Assembly: GCA_947457975.1 (NCBI GenBank)
Contig: CANGYC010000092.1
Span: forward strand, 1-8,268
DNA length: 8,268 nt
Origin: Comamonadaceae bacterium
GTDB lineage: Bacteria > Pseudomonadota > Gammaproteobacteria > Burkholderiales > Burkholderiaceae_C
Direction: 5' to 3'
The translations under genes were made by a program, and so were the position numbers. Numbering within the stretch: position 1 is the stretch's first letter; each line of letters starts with the position of its first letter. The notes beneath the pieces are model-generated. The model was not told the origin of the DNA and did no database searches. It saw only the letters and a list, made by a program, of their open reading frames with translations. Below, one piece after another: positions 1-7,194 of the stretch.

Positions 1-309
1 GACCGGCGCATCCGCTTCCTGACCAAGCGCCTGGAGATTGCCGAAGTCACCGACCCCTCGCTGCACCACGGCGGCGAGCAGGTGTTCTTCGGTGCCACCG
101 TGCGTTATGTCAACGAAGAGGGTCAGGCGCAGGTGGTCACCATCACCGGCATCGACGAGGCCGACAGCCTGGCCGGCCAGGTGAGCTGGGTCTCGCCGGT
201 GGCGCGGGCCCTGCTCAAGGCCCGCGTGGGCGACGAGGTACCCCTGGTCACGCCACGGGGCGTGCAGATGCTCGAAGTGCTGTCGGTGGACTACCCGGCC
301 CCCGGTTAG
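1..309 (+). CDS. greB: Transcription elongation factor GreB, C-terminal part (5' end outside window)
   Basis: The frame is open from base 1 to a TAG stop at 307-309, giving 102 residues with no start in the window, so this is the 3' part of a gene of roughly 160-190 codons. GreB inserts its N-terminal coiled coil into the RNA polymerase secondary channel and stimulates cleavage of backtracked transcripts. What is visible is the end of the second coiled-coil helix (RIRFLTKRLE, about residues 4-13) followed by the FKBP-like C-terminal domain, with the family blocks VFFGA, GIDEADS and SPVARALLKARVGDEV. The RFLTKRLE block favours GreB over GreA. The acidic coiled-coil tip that acts in cleavage lies upstream and cannot be judged. 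A GTG inside the frame at 82 is not the start, because conserved sequence continues upstream of it. The gene converges on spoT, with an inverted repeat starting 15 bases after its stop. Confidence 0.95.
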   Translation, partial: DRRIRFLTKRLEIAEVTDPSLHHGGEQVFFGATVRYVNEEGQAQVVTITGIDEADSLAGQVSWVSPVARALLKARVGDEVPLVTPRGVQMLEVLSVDYPAPG

Positions 310-324
310 AGCTCTATTGCCCAA

Positions 325-401
325 GATCGCCCAGAGGACTGGGCTCCTACAGGTGCTGCGAGGTGTGGCCCTTCCGTAGGAGCCCAGTCCCCTGGGCGAT
401 C
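325..401. repeat. REP-like inverted pair (REPIN/BIME-like) between convergent greB and spoT
   Basis: Two 26-base arms, 325-350 and 376-401, are reverse complements except for one A/C mismatch (335 against 391), and are separated by 25 bases. Each arm is itself a small hairpin: GCCCAG, a 4-base loop, then CTGGGC, preceded by a GTAGGA head. The two GTAG heads face each other across the spacer. A GTAG-type head before an imperfect palindrome, present twice in opposite orientation, is the known design of REP sequences mobilised by RAYT (TnpA-REP) transposases; placing this repeat in that class is inference from its form. Its position between two converging stop codons, 15 bases from one and 23 from the other, also suits a bidirectional mRNA 3'-end or stability structure. 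No T-run follows either arm, so it is not a classic intrinsic terminator. Confidence 0.8.
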
Positions 402-424
402 CCCACAGGCGAATCAACCCCCGT

Positions 425-2659
425 TCAGCCGCCCGGCTTGGCGCGCTGCACGCGCAGCACCGAGGGTGTGCGCTTGACGCTGCGCATCACGGCCGCCAGG
501 TGCACGCGGTCTGCCACTGCCACGGTAAAGCGCAGGTCCACGGTGTCCTGCACCGATTCCTGCAGCATCTCCACATGGGTGATGTCGGCTTCGGCAGCAG
601 TCAGCGCGGCTGCCACCCGGGCCAGCACGCCCTTGCCATTGGCCACGGTGACCAGCAGGTAGGTCTCGAAGGCACGGCTGGGTTCATCCGACCACTCCAC
701 GGCAATGAAGCGCTCGCTGTCGCGGTGCTGCAGCCGCTTGGCCACGGCGCAGTCCTCGGTATGGATCACCACGCCTTCGCCCCGGCCCAGGTAGCCCACG
801 ATCTCGTCGCCCGGAATGGGGTGGCAGCAGGGCGCGAACTGCAGCGACGAGCCCTCACTGCCATCGATCAGCAGCGCGCCCTGCGAAACCGACTCGTGCG
901 CCGTGAAGCGCTCGCGGCTCATGAGCAGCACGTCGGGTTTCTGGCCGGCCTCCATCAGCAGCGAGACCATGCGTTTGGCCACGATGCTGGCAATCCGCTT
1001 GCCCAGGCCGATGTCGGTGAGCAGGTCGGCCCGGTTGCGGTTGCCCGAAAAACGCAGCACCCGCTCCCAGATGCCCCGGTTGGCCTCCTCTTCGGGCGGC
1101 AGGCGCTCGATTCCCTCGGCCCGAAGCGCCTGGGCCAGCATTTTCTCGCCCAGGTCCTGCGACTCGGTCAGGGCCATGGTCTTGAGGTGGTGGCGGATCT
1201 TCGAGCGCGCGCGGCCGGTGCGCACAAAGCCCAGCCAGCCCGGGTTGGGGTTGGAGACCGGGGCGGTGATCACTTCAATGACGTCGCCATTGCGCAGCTC
1301 GGTGCGCAGCGGCACCTGCTCGCCGTTGATCTTGCCGGCCACCGTGCGGTGGCCGATGTCGCTGTGGATGGCGTAGGCGAAGTCCACCACGGTGGCGCCA
1401 CGCGGCAGGGCCATGATCTGGCTCTTGGGCGTGAACACGTAGACCGCGTCCGGGAAAAGGTCGATCTTGACGTGGTCCCAGAACTCGGCGGCGTCGCGCG
1501 TCTCATGCTGGATGTCCAGCAGCGACTGCAGCCACTGCGCGCCCAGGCGCTGCGAGGCCTCACCCTGCGGCTGGCTGGCTTTGTAGAGCCAGTGCGCTGC
1601 CACGCCCGACTCGGCCACCACGTGCATGGGCTCGGTGCGCATCTGGAACTCGATGTTGGTGCCAAAGGGCCCGATCAGCGTGGTGTGCAGCGACTGGTAG
1701 CCGTTGATCTTCGGGATGGCGATGTAGTCCTTGAACTTGCCCGGCATCGGCTTGTAGAGCTGGTGCAGTACCCCCAGGGCGGTGTAGCAGGTGATCAGGT
1801 CGCTCACGATGATGCGAAAACCGTAGATGTCGGTGACCTGCGCAAACGAGAGGTGCTTTTCATCCATCTTGCGGTAGATGGAGTAGAGCGTCTTCTCCCG
1901 TCCGTCGAGCGACACCTCGATGCCGGCGGCGGCAAAGGCCGCCTCCACTTCACTCTGCACGCGCTTGATCACATCACGGCGGCGGCCGCGGGCCCGCGAC
2001 AGAGCCTTGTTCAGCGTACCGTGGCGCCAGGGGTGCAGGTGCCGGAATGAGAGGTCCTGCAGCTCGCGGTAGGTGCTGTTCAGGCCCAGGCGGTGGGCGA
2101 TGGGCACATAAATGTCGAGGGTCTCGCTGGAGATGCGCCCCCACTTGCTGCGCGGTACGTCGCCCAGCGTGCGCATGTTGTGCGTGCGGTCTGCCAGTTT
2201 GATCAGGATCACGCGCACGTCGCGTGCCATGGCCAGCAGCATTTTGCGGAAGGACTCGGCCTGGTTCTCCTCGCGGGTGTTAAAGGCGAGCTTTTCCAGC
2301 TTGGTCAGTCCGTCCACCAGCTCGGCCACCGGTGCGCCAAAGCGCTCGATCAGCTCGGGTTTGCTGACGCCGCAGTCCTCCAGCGCGTCGTGCAGGAGCG
2401 CCGCCATCAGCGCCTGCGCGTCGAGCTTCCACTCGGCGCACTGCGCGGCCACGGCAATCGGGTGGGTGATGTAGGGCTCGCCGCTGTTGCGCAGCTGGCC
2501 GAGGTGGGCCTCGTCGGCAAAGCGGTAGGCCCGGCGCACCTGGTCGATGTCGGGTGCGCTCAGGTAGTCCAGCTTGGCAGTCAGGGCCGCAAAGCTGGCC
2601 GCTGCCGCATTGACCGCGGCCGGCGTGGGCCTTCCTGGGGTGGTCGACAAGCCGCTCAT
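425..2659 (-). CDS. spoT: Bifunctional (p)ppGpp synthetase/hydrolase SpoT (Rel/Spo family)
   Basis: This 744-residue cytoplasmic enzyme makes (p)ppGpp from GTP/GDP plus ATP and hydrolyses it back, setting the stringent response. All domains of a long RSH are present. The N-terminal HD hydrolase has H66, HD at 90-91, ED at 94-95 and D157 in KLADRTHN, with the spacing of active bifunctional enzymes. The synthetase domain (about 245-360) has D277 in DIYGFR, YQSLHTT at 321-327 and E337 in EFQMRT. A TGS domain follows (about 405-465), then helical sequence, a CC...H...C zinc-finger-like segment (C611, C612, H633, C637) and a C-terminal ACT domain (about 665-740). E. coli SpoT is about 702 residues; the extra length here is partly a low-complexity Ala/Thr N-terminus. 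The ATG at 2659 has only a weak GAG upstream. Intact hydrolase residues and proximity to rpoZ and gmk favour SpoT over monofunctional RelA. An intrinsic terminator separates it from rpoZ, so it may have its own promoter. Confidence 0.96.
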   Translation of the reverse strand: MSGLSTTPGRPTPAAVNAAAASFAALTAKLDYLSAPDIDQVRRAYRFADEAHLGQLRNSGEPYITHPIAVAAQCAEWKLDAQALMAALLHDALEDCGVSKPELIERFGAPVAELVDGLTKLEKLAFNTREENQAESFRKMLLAMARDVRVILIKLADRTHNMRTLGDVPRSKWGRISSETLDIYVPIAHRLGLNSTYRELQDLSFRHLHPWRHGTLNKALSRARGRRRDVIKRVQSEVEAAFAAAGIEVSLDGREKTLYSIYRKMDEKHLSFAQVTDIYGFRIIVSDLITCYTALGVLHQLYKPMPGKFKDYIAIPKINGYQSLHTTLIGPFGTNIEFQMRTEPMHVVAESGVAAHWLYKASQPQGEASQRLGAQWLQSLLDIQHETRDAAEFWDHVKIDLFPDAVYVFTPKSQIMALPRGATVVDFAYAIHSDIGHRTVAGKINGEQVPLRTELRNGDVIEVITAPVSNPNPGWLGFVRTGRARSKIRHHLKTMALTESQDLGEKMLAQALRAEGIERLPPEEEANRGIWERVLRFSGNRNRADLLTDIGLGKRIASIVAKRMVSLLMEAGQKPDVLLMSRERFTAHESVSQGALLIDGSEGSSLQFAPCCHPIPGDEIVGYLGRGEGVVIHTEDCAVAKRLQHRDSERFIAVEWSDEPSRAFETYLLVTVANGKGVLARVAAALTAAEADITHVEMLQESVQDTVDLRFTVAVADRVHLAAVMRSVKRTPSVLRVQRAKPGG

Positions 2660-2666
2660 GGACTCA

Positions 2667-2696
2667 AATGTAGCGTGGGCTCGCAGGCCCCTTCAA
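2667..2696 (-). promoter_or_regulatory. Weak candidate sigma70-type promoter for spoT
   Basis: On the minus strand TTGAAG (2696-2691) and TACATT (2672-2667) are separated by 18 bases; each matches the consensus at four of six positions. It lies downstream of the rpoZ terminator and just before the spoT ATG, so transcription would begin almost at the start codon, giving a very short leader or a leaderless mRNA. That fits the poor Shine-Dalgarno sequence there. Matches of this quality also arise by chance, so this is only a candidate. Confidence 0.22.
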
Positions 2697-2730
2697 ACGC
2701 AGGGGTGGCGCACAGGGCGGCGCGACAAGG

Positions 2731-2758
2731 AAAAAAGCACCGCGCAGGCGGTGCTTTT
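2731..2758 (-). terminator. Rho-independent terminator after rpoZ
   Basis: A perfect 11-bp stem (2733-2743 with 2748-2758; core AGCACCGC/GCGGTGCT) with a 4-base loop is followed on the minus strand by a run of T, read through 2736-2731. It begins 25 bases after the rpoZ stop codon and ends 71 bases before the spoT start. Read on the plus strand the T-run is only four bases long, so the minus direction is the natural one. It should end most transcripts coming from yicC-gmk-rpoZ. Confidence 0.88.
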
Positions 2759-2783
2759 AAGTGTGTTCGGGGGCAGGCCCGGT

Positions 2784-2987
2784 TCAGATGGGAACCTTCT
2801 TGAGCATCTCCACGCCCACCTTGCCCTCGGCGATCTCGCGCAGGGCGGTCACGCCCGGCTTGTTCTTGCTCTCGATCTTGGGCGTGTGGCCCTGGCTGAG
2901 CATGCGTGCACGGTAGGTGGCGGCCAGCACGAGCTGGAAGCGGTTGGGGATTTTCTCCAGGCAGTCTTCGACGGTGATGCGGGCCAT
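2784..2987 (-). CDS. rpoZ: RNA polymerase omega subunit
   Basis: This 67-residue protein is the omega subunit, which helps fold and hold the beta' subunit of RNA polymerase. It opens [20 protein letters not shown] and carries the conserved [11 protein letters not shown] block (about 48-58). E. coli omega has 91 residues; this form lacks the long acidic/glutamine-rich tail, as I recall being usual in betaproteobacteria, so it is not a truncation. In E. coli the extreme N-terminus of omega (A2, R3, V4) contributes to ppGpp site 1 together with beta'; A2 and R3 are kept here and residue 4 is Ile. A GGAG at 2998-2995 stands seven bases before the ATG and fixes the start. It follows gmk after 32 bases and is closed by a strong terminator. 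Confidence 0.97.
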   Translation of the reverse strand: MARITVEDCLEKIPNRFQLVLAATYRARMLSQGHTPKIESKNKPGVTALREIAEGKVGVEMLKKVPI

Positions 2988-3019
2988 GTGGAATCTCCGG
3001 TGGGGGCGCGAGGGGCGAA

Positions 3020-3640
3020 TCAGGGAATGTTCAGGGCCTCGAAGGTGGCGGCTCGACTGCGTCGTTGGGCTGCGTACTTCAGGCGCTGGGCATGAACAAT
3101 GGTTTTCAGGTCGAAAACCGCGCGTTCAAAGAGTTCGTTGATTATAACGAAGTCGAATTCCTTGGCCTGGGCCATCTCCAGGGCGGCGTTCTTCAGGCGC
3201 AGGGCGATCACCTCGGCACTGTCCTCGCCGCGCCGCTGTAGGCGGGCCCGCAGCTCTTCCCAGCTGGGCGGCAGGATGAAGATCAGCACGGCATTGGCAA
3301 AGATCTTCTTGATGTTGATGGCGCCTTGGAAGTCGATCTCCAGCATCACATCCGAGCCGTTCTTGATGCGCTCCTCGATGGCCTGCCGGGAGGTGCCGTA
3401 GCGGTGCCCATGCACCTGGGCCCATTCCACGAAGGCGTCGCGCTCGACCATGCGGTCGAATTCCTCGTTGGAGAGAAAAAAGTACTCGCGGCCATGCTTT
3501 TCCTGGCCACGGGGAGGGCGCGTGGTGTGCGAGACCGAGGGGGACACGCCCGAATCGATTTCCAGCAGCGCCTTGACCAGGCTGGACTTGCCAGCGCCAC
3601 TGGGCGCTGCCACAACAAAGAGGTTTCCGGGATAGTCCAT
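3020..3640 (-). CDS. gmk: Guanylate kinase
   Basis: Guanylate kinase transfers phosphate from ATP to GMP or dGMP to give GDP or dGDP, an essential step of guanine nucleotide synthesis and salvage in the cytoplasm. The 206 residues match the family length (E. coli 207). The P-loop PSGAGKSS lies at 13-20. The GMP-binding region follows, with SHTTRPPR at 37-44 and HGREYFF at 49-55, then the [10 protein letters not shown] block, the LEIDFQGA strand, FILPPS, and the lid region with RLQRRGEDS. The start is the ATG at 3640, which places the P-loop normally; only a weak CAGG precedes it. It sits 27 bases after yicC, too close for a clear promoter, so it probably shares the yicC transcript and continues into rpoZ. 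Its product feeds the GDP/GTP pool used by the nearby SpoT. Confidence 0.97.
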   Translation of the reverse strand: MDYPGNLFVVAAPSGAGKSSLVKALLEIDSGVSPSVSHTTRPPRGQEKHGREYFFLSNEEFDRMVERDAFVEWAQVHGHRYGTSRQAIEERIKNGSDVMLEIDFQGAINIKKIFANAVLIFILPPSWEELRARLQRRGEDSAEVIALRLKNAALEMAQAKEFDFVIINELFERAVFDLKTIVHAQRLKYAAQRRSRAATFEALNIP

Positions 3641-3667
3641 GCGGGGCCTGAAAAAGTGCGGGGGTTC

Positions 3668-4579
3668 TTATTCGATGTTCTGGACCTGCTCGCGCATCTG
3701 CTCGATCAGCACCTTCATGTCCACCGAGATGCGGGTCAGCTCCAGGGCCGCCGATTTCGAGCCCAGGGTGTTGGCTTCGCGGTGCAGCTCCTGAATCAGG
3801 AAGTCCAGGCGCTTGCCCACTTCGCCGCCGGCAGCCAGCAGGCGGTCAATCTCGTCCAAATGCGAGGCCAGGCGGGTGAGTTCTTCGGCCACATCAATGC
3901 GGATGGCAAAAGCGGTGGCTTCGGTCAGCGCCCGGTCCTGCGCCGCTTCGGGTAGCACGCTGCCCTCAGTCAGGGCCATGGCCTCGCGCCAGCGCTCCAG
4001 AAAGCGGCTTTTCTGCTGCTCCACCAGTTGGGGCACCAGGGGGCGGGCCTGCTCGCTCAGCGCCCGCAGCTCAGCGGTGCGCCCCTGCAGCATCTGCACC
4101 AGGCGCGCGCCTTCGCGTTCGCGGGCGGCGCGCAAGTCCTTGAGGGCCTGCTTAGCCAGCTTCAGCAGGGCCGGCTGGTGGTCTTGAGGGGTGCGCTCTT
4201 CCTGGCTGGCCATGCGCAGCACGTCGGCCACCGACAGGGGCTGCGCCTGCGGCAGCCAGGCGCGGATGCTGTCTTGCAAGCCGTTGAGCCGCTGCAAGGT
4301 GAGGGAGGAGGGGGCCTTGAGGGCGCCGCTGCCCTGGCCTTCGAGCCCGGCTCGCAACTCCACTTTGCCGCGCTTGAGCTGCTGCGTGATCAATTCGCGC
4401 AGGGCCGGTTCAGCCTGCCGCAGTTCGTCGGGCAGGCGAAAGGCCACATCGAGGAAGCGGCTGTTGACCGAGCGGATCTCCAGACCCAGCCGAATGGGTG
4501 CGCCGGAGGAATCGCCCGAGGCGTCGCTGCCGGTGCTGGACTGCACCGCGGCGTAGCCGGTCATGCTGAAGACTGTCAT
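3668..4579 (-). CDS. yicC: YicC family protein (RNA turnover factor, putative endoribonuclease)
   Basis: The protein of 303 residues has the YicC layout. The N-terminal half opens with the signature SMTGYA (5-10) and has EIRSVNSRFLDVAFRLP (34-50) and the KRGKVEL block (69-75). A helical middle rich in Arg, Gln and Glu follows (about 135-205). The C-terminal DUF1732 domain (about 225-303) has DVAEELTRLASHL, FLIQELHREANTLGSKS and the terminal REQVQNIE. Family members have been linked to RNA degradation in E. coli (control of the small RNA RyhB) and to endoribonuclease activity in the Bacillus homologue YloC; the exact role here is inferred. An acidic Ser/Gly/Asp insert at about 14-27, just after SMTGYA, looks variable. 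The start at 4579 has no obvious Shine-Dalgarno; the next ATG (4564) would cut into the SMTGY signature. It is the first gene of the yicC-gmk-rpoZ block and divergent from rph. Confidence 0.93.
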   Translation of the reverse strand: MTVFSMTGYAAVQSSTGSDASGDSSGAPIRLGLEIRSVNSRFLDVAFRLPDELRQAEPALRELITQQLKRGKVELRAGLEGQGSGALKAPSSLTLQRLNGLQDSIRAWLPQAQPLSVADVLRMASQEERTPQDHQPALLKLAKQALKDLRAAREREGARLVQMLQGRTAELRALSEQARPLVPQLVEQQKSRFLERWREAMALTEGSVLPEAAQDRALTEATAFAIRIDVAEELTRLASHLDEIDRLLAAGGEVGKRLDFLIQELHREANTLGSKSAALELTRISVDMKVLIEQMREQVQNIE

Positions 4580-4635
4580 GGAAGTAGTTTACTTGCCGCT
4601 ACCATTGCCGCCTTTGGCCTTCCAGGAACAACGAC
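4580..4635. promoter_or_regulatory. Divergent yicC/rph promoter region
   Basis: This 56-base gap lies between the diverging start codons of yicC and rph, so promoters for both directions are expected here or inside the opposite gene's 5' end. I found no convincing paired -35/-10 elements: a minus-strand TAAACT has no matching -35, and a plus-strand TACCAT likewise. The only clear signal is the rph ribosome-binding site AGGAA at 4624-4628. The regulatory call rests on geometry alone. Confidence 0.4.
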
Positions 4636-5373
4636 ATGAGCTTTGTCCGCAGCGCCCAGCGCCAGCCCGACCAACTCCGCCCCGTGCGCATCACGCGCGG
4701 CTACACCATGCATGCCGAAGGCTCGGTGCTCATCGAGTTCGGCCACACCAAGGTGCTGTGTACGGCCTCAGTCGAGGAAAAGGTCCCGCCGCACAAGCGC
4801 GGCAGTGGTGAAGGCTGGGTCACGGCCGAATACGGCATGCTGCCGCGCGCCACCCACACCCGCAGCGACCGCGAGGCCGCGCGCGGCAAGCAAAGCGGCC
4901 GCACGCAAGAAATTCAGCGCCTCATTGGCCGTTCGCTGCGCGCCGTGTTCGACCTCACCCAACTGGGCGAGCGCACCATTCACCTGGACTGCGACGTGCT
5001 TCAGGCCGACGGCGGCACCCGCACCGCGGCCATCACCGGCGCCTTCGTGGCGGCCCAGGACGCAGTGGGCAAGCTGCTGGCCGAAGGCAAGCTGTCGGCC
5101 TCGCCCATCCTCGGCCATGTGGCCGCCATCTCGGTGGGCCTGGTGGACGGCACGCCCCTCTTGGACCTGGAGTACGTGGAAGATGTGGACTGCGACACCG
5201 ACATGAACGTGGTCATGACCGAGGCCGGCCACTACGTGGAGGTCCAGGGCACCGCCGAAGGCGCGGCTTTCACCCGCAAAGAAATGGACCAGCTGCTGGG
5301 CCTGGCCGAGCAGGGCATTCGCGACCTGATTGCCGCGCAAAAGGCTGCATTGGCGCAGTCCCGAGCGGCCTGA
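4636..5373 (+). CDS. rph: Ribonuclease PH
   Basis: RNase PH is a phosphorolytic 3'-to-5' exoribonuclease that trims tRNA precursors and other structured RNAs and works as a ring-shaped hexamer. The 245 residues cover the whole RNase PH fold (E. coli 238). Conserved blocks are RPVRITRGY near the start, [17 protein letters not shown] (60-76), [16 protein letters not shown] with the phosphate-binding Arg at about 89, [19 protein letters not shown] (118-136), and the metal/catalytic region [19 protein letters not shown] (177-195) with D185, D187 and D189. AGGAA at 4624-4628 stands seven bases before the ATG. The frame is intact to its TGA, unlike the frameshifted rph known from E. coli K-12. It starts a tight plus-strand block, with rdgB only 13 bases downstream, and stands back to back with yicC, another RNA-turnover gene. 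Confidence 0.97.
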   Translation: MSFVRSAQRQPDQLRPVRITRGYTMHAEGSVLIEFGHTKVLCTASVEEKVPPHKRGSGEGWVTAEYGMLPRATHTRSDREAARGKQSGRTQEIQRLIGRSLRAVFDLTQLGERTIHLDCDVLQADGGTRTAAITGAFVAAQDAVGKLLAEGKLSASPILGHVAAISVGLVDGTPLLDLEYVEDVDCDTDMNVVMTEAGHYVEVQGTAEGAAFTRKEMDQLLGLAEQGIRDLIAAQKAALAQSRAA

Positions 5374-5386
5374 TGACAGGGCCCGC

Positions 5387-5986
5387 ATGAAAGTCGTCCT
5401 CGCCTCGCACAACCCTGGCAAGCTCGCCGAGCTGCAGGCCATGTTCCAGCCGCTGGGGCTTGCGCTGGTGCGCCAGTCAGAGCTGGGCATTGGCGAGGCC
5501 GAAGAGCCCTTCCGCACCTTCGTGGAAAACGCGCTGGCCAAGGCGCGCCATGCCGCCCGGGAAAGCGGCTTGCCTGCCATTGCCGACGACGCCGGCCTGT
5601 GCGTGCACGCCTTCGGCGGCCTGCCGGGCGTGGACACGGCTTACTACGCCACCTTGTATGGCTTGCCCAAGGGCGACGATCACAACGTCACGGCCCTGCT
5701 GGCGCAAATGGCCGGGGTGGATGACCGGCGAGCCGCGATGGTGAGCACGCTGGTGGCCGTGCGCAGCGCCGATGACCCGGAGCCCCTCATCGCCGTGGGT
5801 CGTGTGGCCGGCGAGATCACCCGCGAGCGCCGCGGCCTCAACGGCTTTGGCTTTGACCCGGTGATGTACATCCCCGCTTTTGGGAAGACCTTCGCCGAGC
5901 TGCCCGTGGAGGTGAAGAACGCCCACAGCCACCGGGGCCTGGCGGCCCGGCAAATGGTGGAGCTGATCCGTGAGCGCTGGGCCTGA
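5387..5986 (+). CDS. rdgB: RdgB/HAM1 family non-canonical purine NTP pyrophosphatase (ITP/XTP)
   Basis: The enzyme hydrolyses dITP/ITP and XTP to the monophosphate and pyrophosphate, keeping deaminated purines out of DNA and RNA. It has 199 residues (E. coli 197). Family motifs in order are SHNPGK at 7-12 (substrate and triphosphate binding), TFVENALAKARHA, the catalytic/metal segment ADDAGLCV, PGVDTAYYA, NGFGFDPVMYIP (the G-GFGYDP motif with Phe for Tyr) and SHRG near the end. The start is the ATG at 5387: AGGG at 5378-5381 precedes it by five bases, and it puts the first beta strand KVVLASHN at the N-terminus as in the family. The frame stays open upstream into rph, but that extension is not conserved-looking. 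The rph-rdgB-hemW order is common in proteobacteria and suggests one transcript. Confidence 0.96.
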   Translation: MKVVLASHNPGKLAELQAMFQPLGLALVRQSELGIGEAEEPFRTFVENALAKARHAARESGLPAIADDAGLCVHAFGGLPGVDTAYYATLYGLPKGDDHNVTALLAQMAGVDDRRAAMVSTLVAVRSADDPEPLIAVGRVAGEITRERRGLNGFGFDPVMYIPAFGKTFAELPVEVKNAHSHRGLAARQMVELIRERWA

Positions 5987-7184
5987 GCGCGTCGCCATGC
6001 AAGACCTGCAGCACTACATGCGGCCCGGCACGCTCAGCCTGGGGGCGCTGCCCCCGCTGTCGCTCTACGTGCACCTGCCCTGGTGCCTGAAAAAGTGCCC
6101 CTACTGCGATTTCAATTCGCACGAGATGGCCACCGGCGAGCCCCCCGAGCAGGCCTACCTCGATGCGCTCATGGCCGACCTCGATGCCGCCCTGCCCCTG
6201 GTGTGGGGCCGGCCAGTGCACAGCATCTTCATTGGCGGCGGCACGCCCAGCCTGTTCTCACCTCAGGCCATCGACCGGCTGCTGGCCGATCTGCGGGCCC
6301 GGCTCAAGCTCTCGCCTGACTGCGAGGTCACGCTCGAGGCCAACCCCGGCACTTTCGAGAAAGACCGCTTTCGCGCCTTCCGCCGGGCCGGCGTGACCCG
6401 GCTGTCACTGGGCGTGCAGAGCTTTGACGACAGCCAGCTTCGCACCCTGGGCCGCGTGCATGACCGCGCCCAGGCCCTGGCCGCCGCACGCGAGGCCGCC
6501 GAGTGCTTTGACACCTTCAACCTCGACCTCATGTACGCCCTGCCGGGCCAGGACCTGGCGGGCCTGGAGGCTGACCTCGGCGAGGCCCTGAGCCTCAAGC
6601 CGCCGCACCTGTCGATCTACCACCTCACCATCGAGCCCAACACCTACTTCGCCAAGTTCCCGCCGGCCATCCCGGAAGACGACCAGGCCTATGACATGCT
6701 CGACCGCCTGGTGGCCCGCACCGCCGAGGTGGGGCTCGAGCGTTACGAGGTCTCGGCTTTTGCCCGGCCGGGCCACCGCTGTTGGCACAACCTCAATTAC
6801 TGGCGCTTCGGCGACTACCTGGGCATTGGCGCGGGCGCGCATTCCAAGCTCAGCTTTGCCCACCGTGTGCTGCGCCAGGTGCGCGTGCGTGAGCCTAGGC
6901 TCTACATGGAGCGGGCCCAGGCAGGGCAGGCCCTGGCGCAGGAGCAGGAGATCGGCCGCGCCGATCTGCCCTTTGAATTTGTGCTCAACGCCCTGCGCCT
7001 GCCCGAGGGCTTTGCCCTGCAGGACTTCAGCGAGCGCACGGGCCTGCCTCTGTCGGCCCTGCAGCCGGGCCTGGAGCAAGCTGAGGCGCAAGGCCTGATT
7101 GAGCGCGACCTCGTGCGGGTGCGGCCCTCGGCGCGCGGTTTCGATTTCCTGAACGACCTGCAGGCCCTGTTCCTGCAGAGCTAA
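5970..7184 (+). CDS. hemW: HemW, radical SAM family haem chaperone
   Basis: HemW resembles oxygen-independent coproporphyrinogen III oxidase (HemN) but acts as a haem-binding chaperone that delivers haem to respiratory proteins; many databases still label it HemN-like. Of its 404 residues the N-terminal part is a radical SAM barrel with the cluster motif C39-x3-C43-x2-C46 (WCLKKCPYCDFNSHE), the GGGTPSL motif at 89-95, EANPGTFE, and LSLGVQSFDD. Later come HLTIEPNTYF, HNLNYW at 273-278, GIGAGAHS and a C-terminal winged-helix-like region ending in GFDFLND. The GTG at 5970 overlaps the end of rdgB by 17 bases and has GGAG seven bases upstream (5959-5962), so I prefer it. The ATG at 5997 would give a protein nine residues shorter and has no clear Shine-Dalgarno; both keep the whole conserved domain. 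Translational coupling to rdgB is likely. Confidence 0.95.
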   Translation: MSAGPERVAMQDLQHYMRPGTLSLGALPPLSLYVHLPWCLKKCPYCDFNSHEMATGEPPEQAYLDALMADLDAALPLVWGRPVHSIFIGGGTPSLFSPQAIDRLLADLRARLKLSPDCEVTLEANPGTFEKDRFRAFRRAGVTRLSLGVQSFDDSQLRTLGRVHDRAQALAAAREAAECFDTFNLDLMYALPGQDLAGLEADLGEALSLKPPHLSIYHLTIEPNTYFAKFPPAIPEDDQAYDMLDRLVARTAEVGLERYEVSAFARPGHRCWHNLNYWRFGDYLGIGAGAHSKLSFAHRVLRQVRVREPRLYMERAQAGQALAQEQEIGRADLPFEFVLNALRLPEGFALQDFSERTGLPLSALQPGLEQAEAQGLIERDLVRVRPSARGFDFLNDLQALFLQS

Positions 7185-7194
7185 GAGACACACC

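Noticed and set aside
500..2050. Long open frame of 516 codons antisense to spoT
   Set aside because: It lies wholly inside a clearly conserved gene, its composition (His, Gln, Ala and Val rich) is typical of the reverse frame of GC-rich coding DNA, and it shows no domain.
3101..3119. Seven-base inverted repeat GGTTTTC/GAAAACC inside gmk
   Set aside because: It falls in conserved coding sequence near the C-terminus of guanylate kinase, has no T-run, and is short enough to arise by chance.
5330..5386. Longer rdgB product starting inside rph
   Set aside because: The extra 19 residues do not resemble the family, and the ATG at 5387 has a good ribosome-binding site and the expected N-terminal strand.
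4768..5637. Open frame of 289 codons antisense to rph and rdgB
   Set aside because: It crosses two conserved genes and has the same shadow-type composition; no motif or ribosome-binding site supports it.
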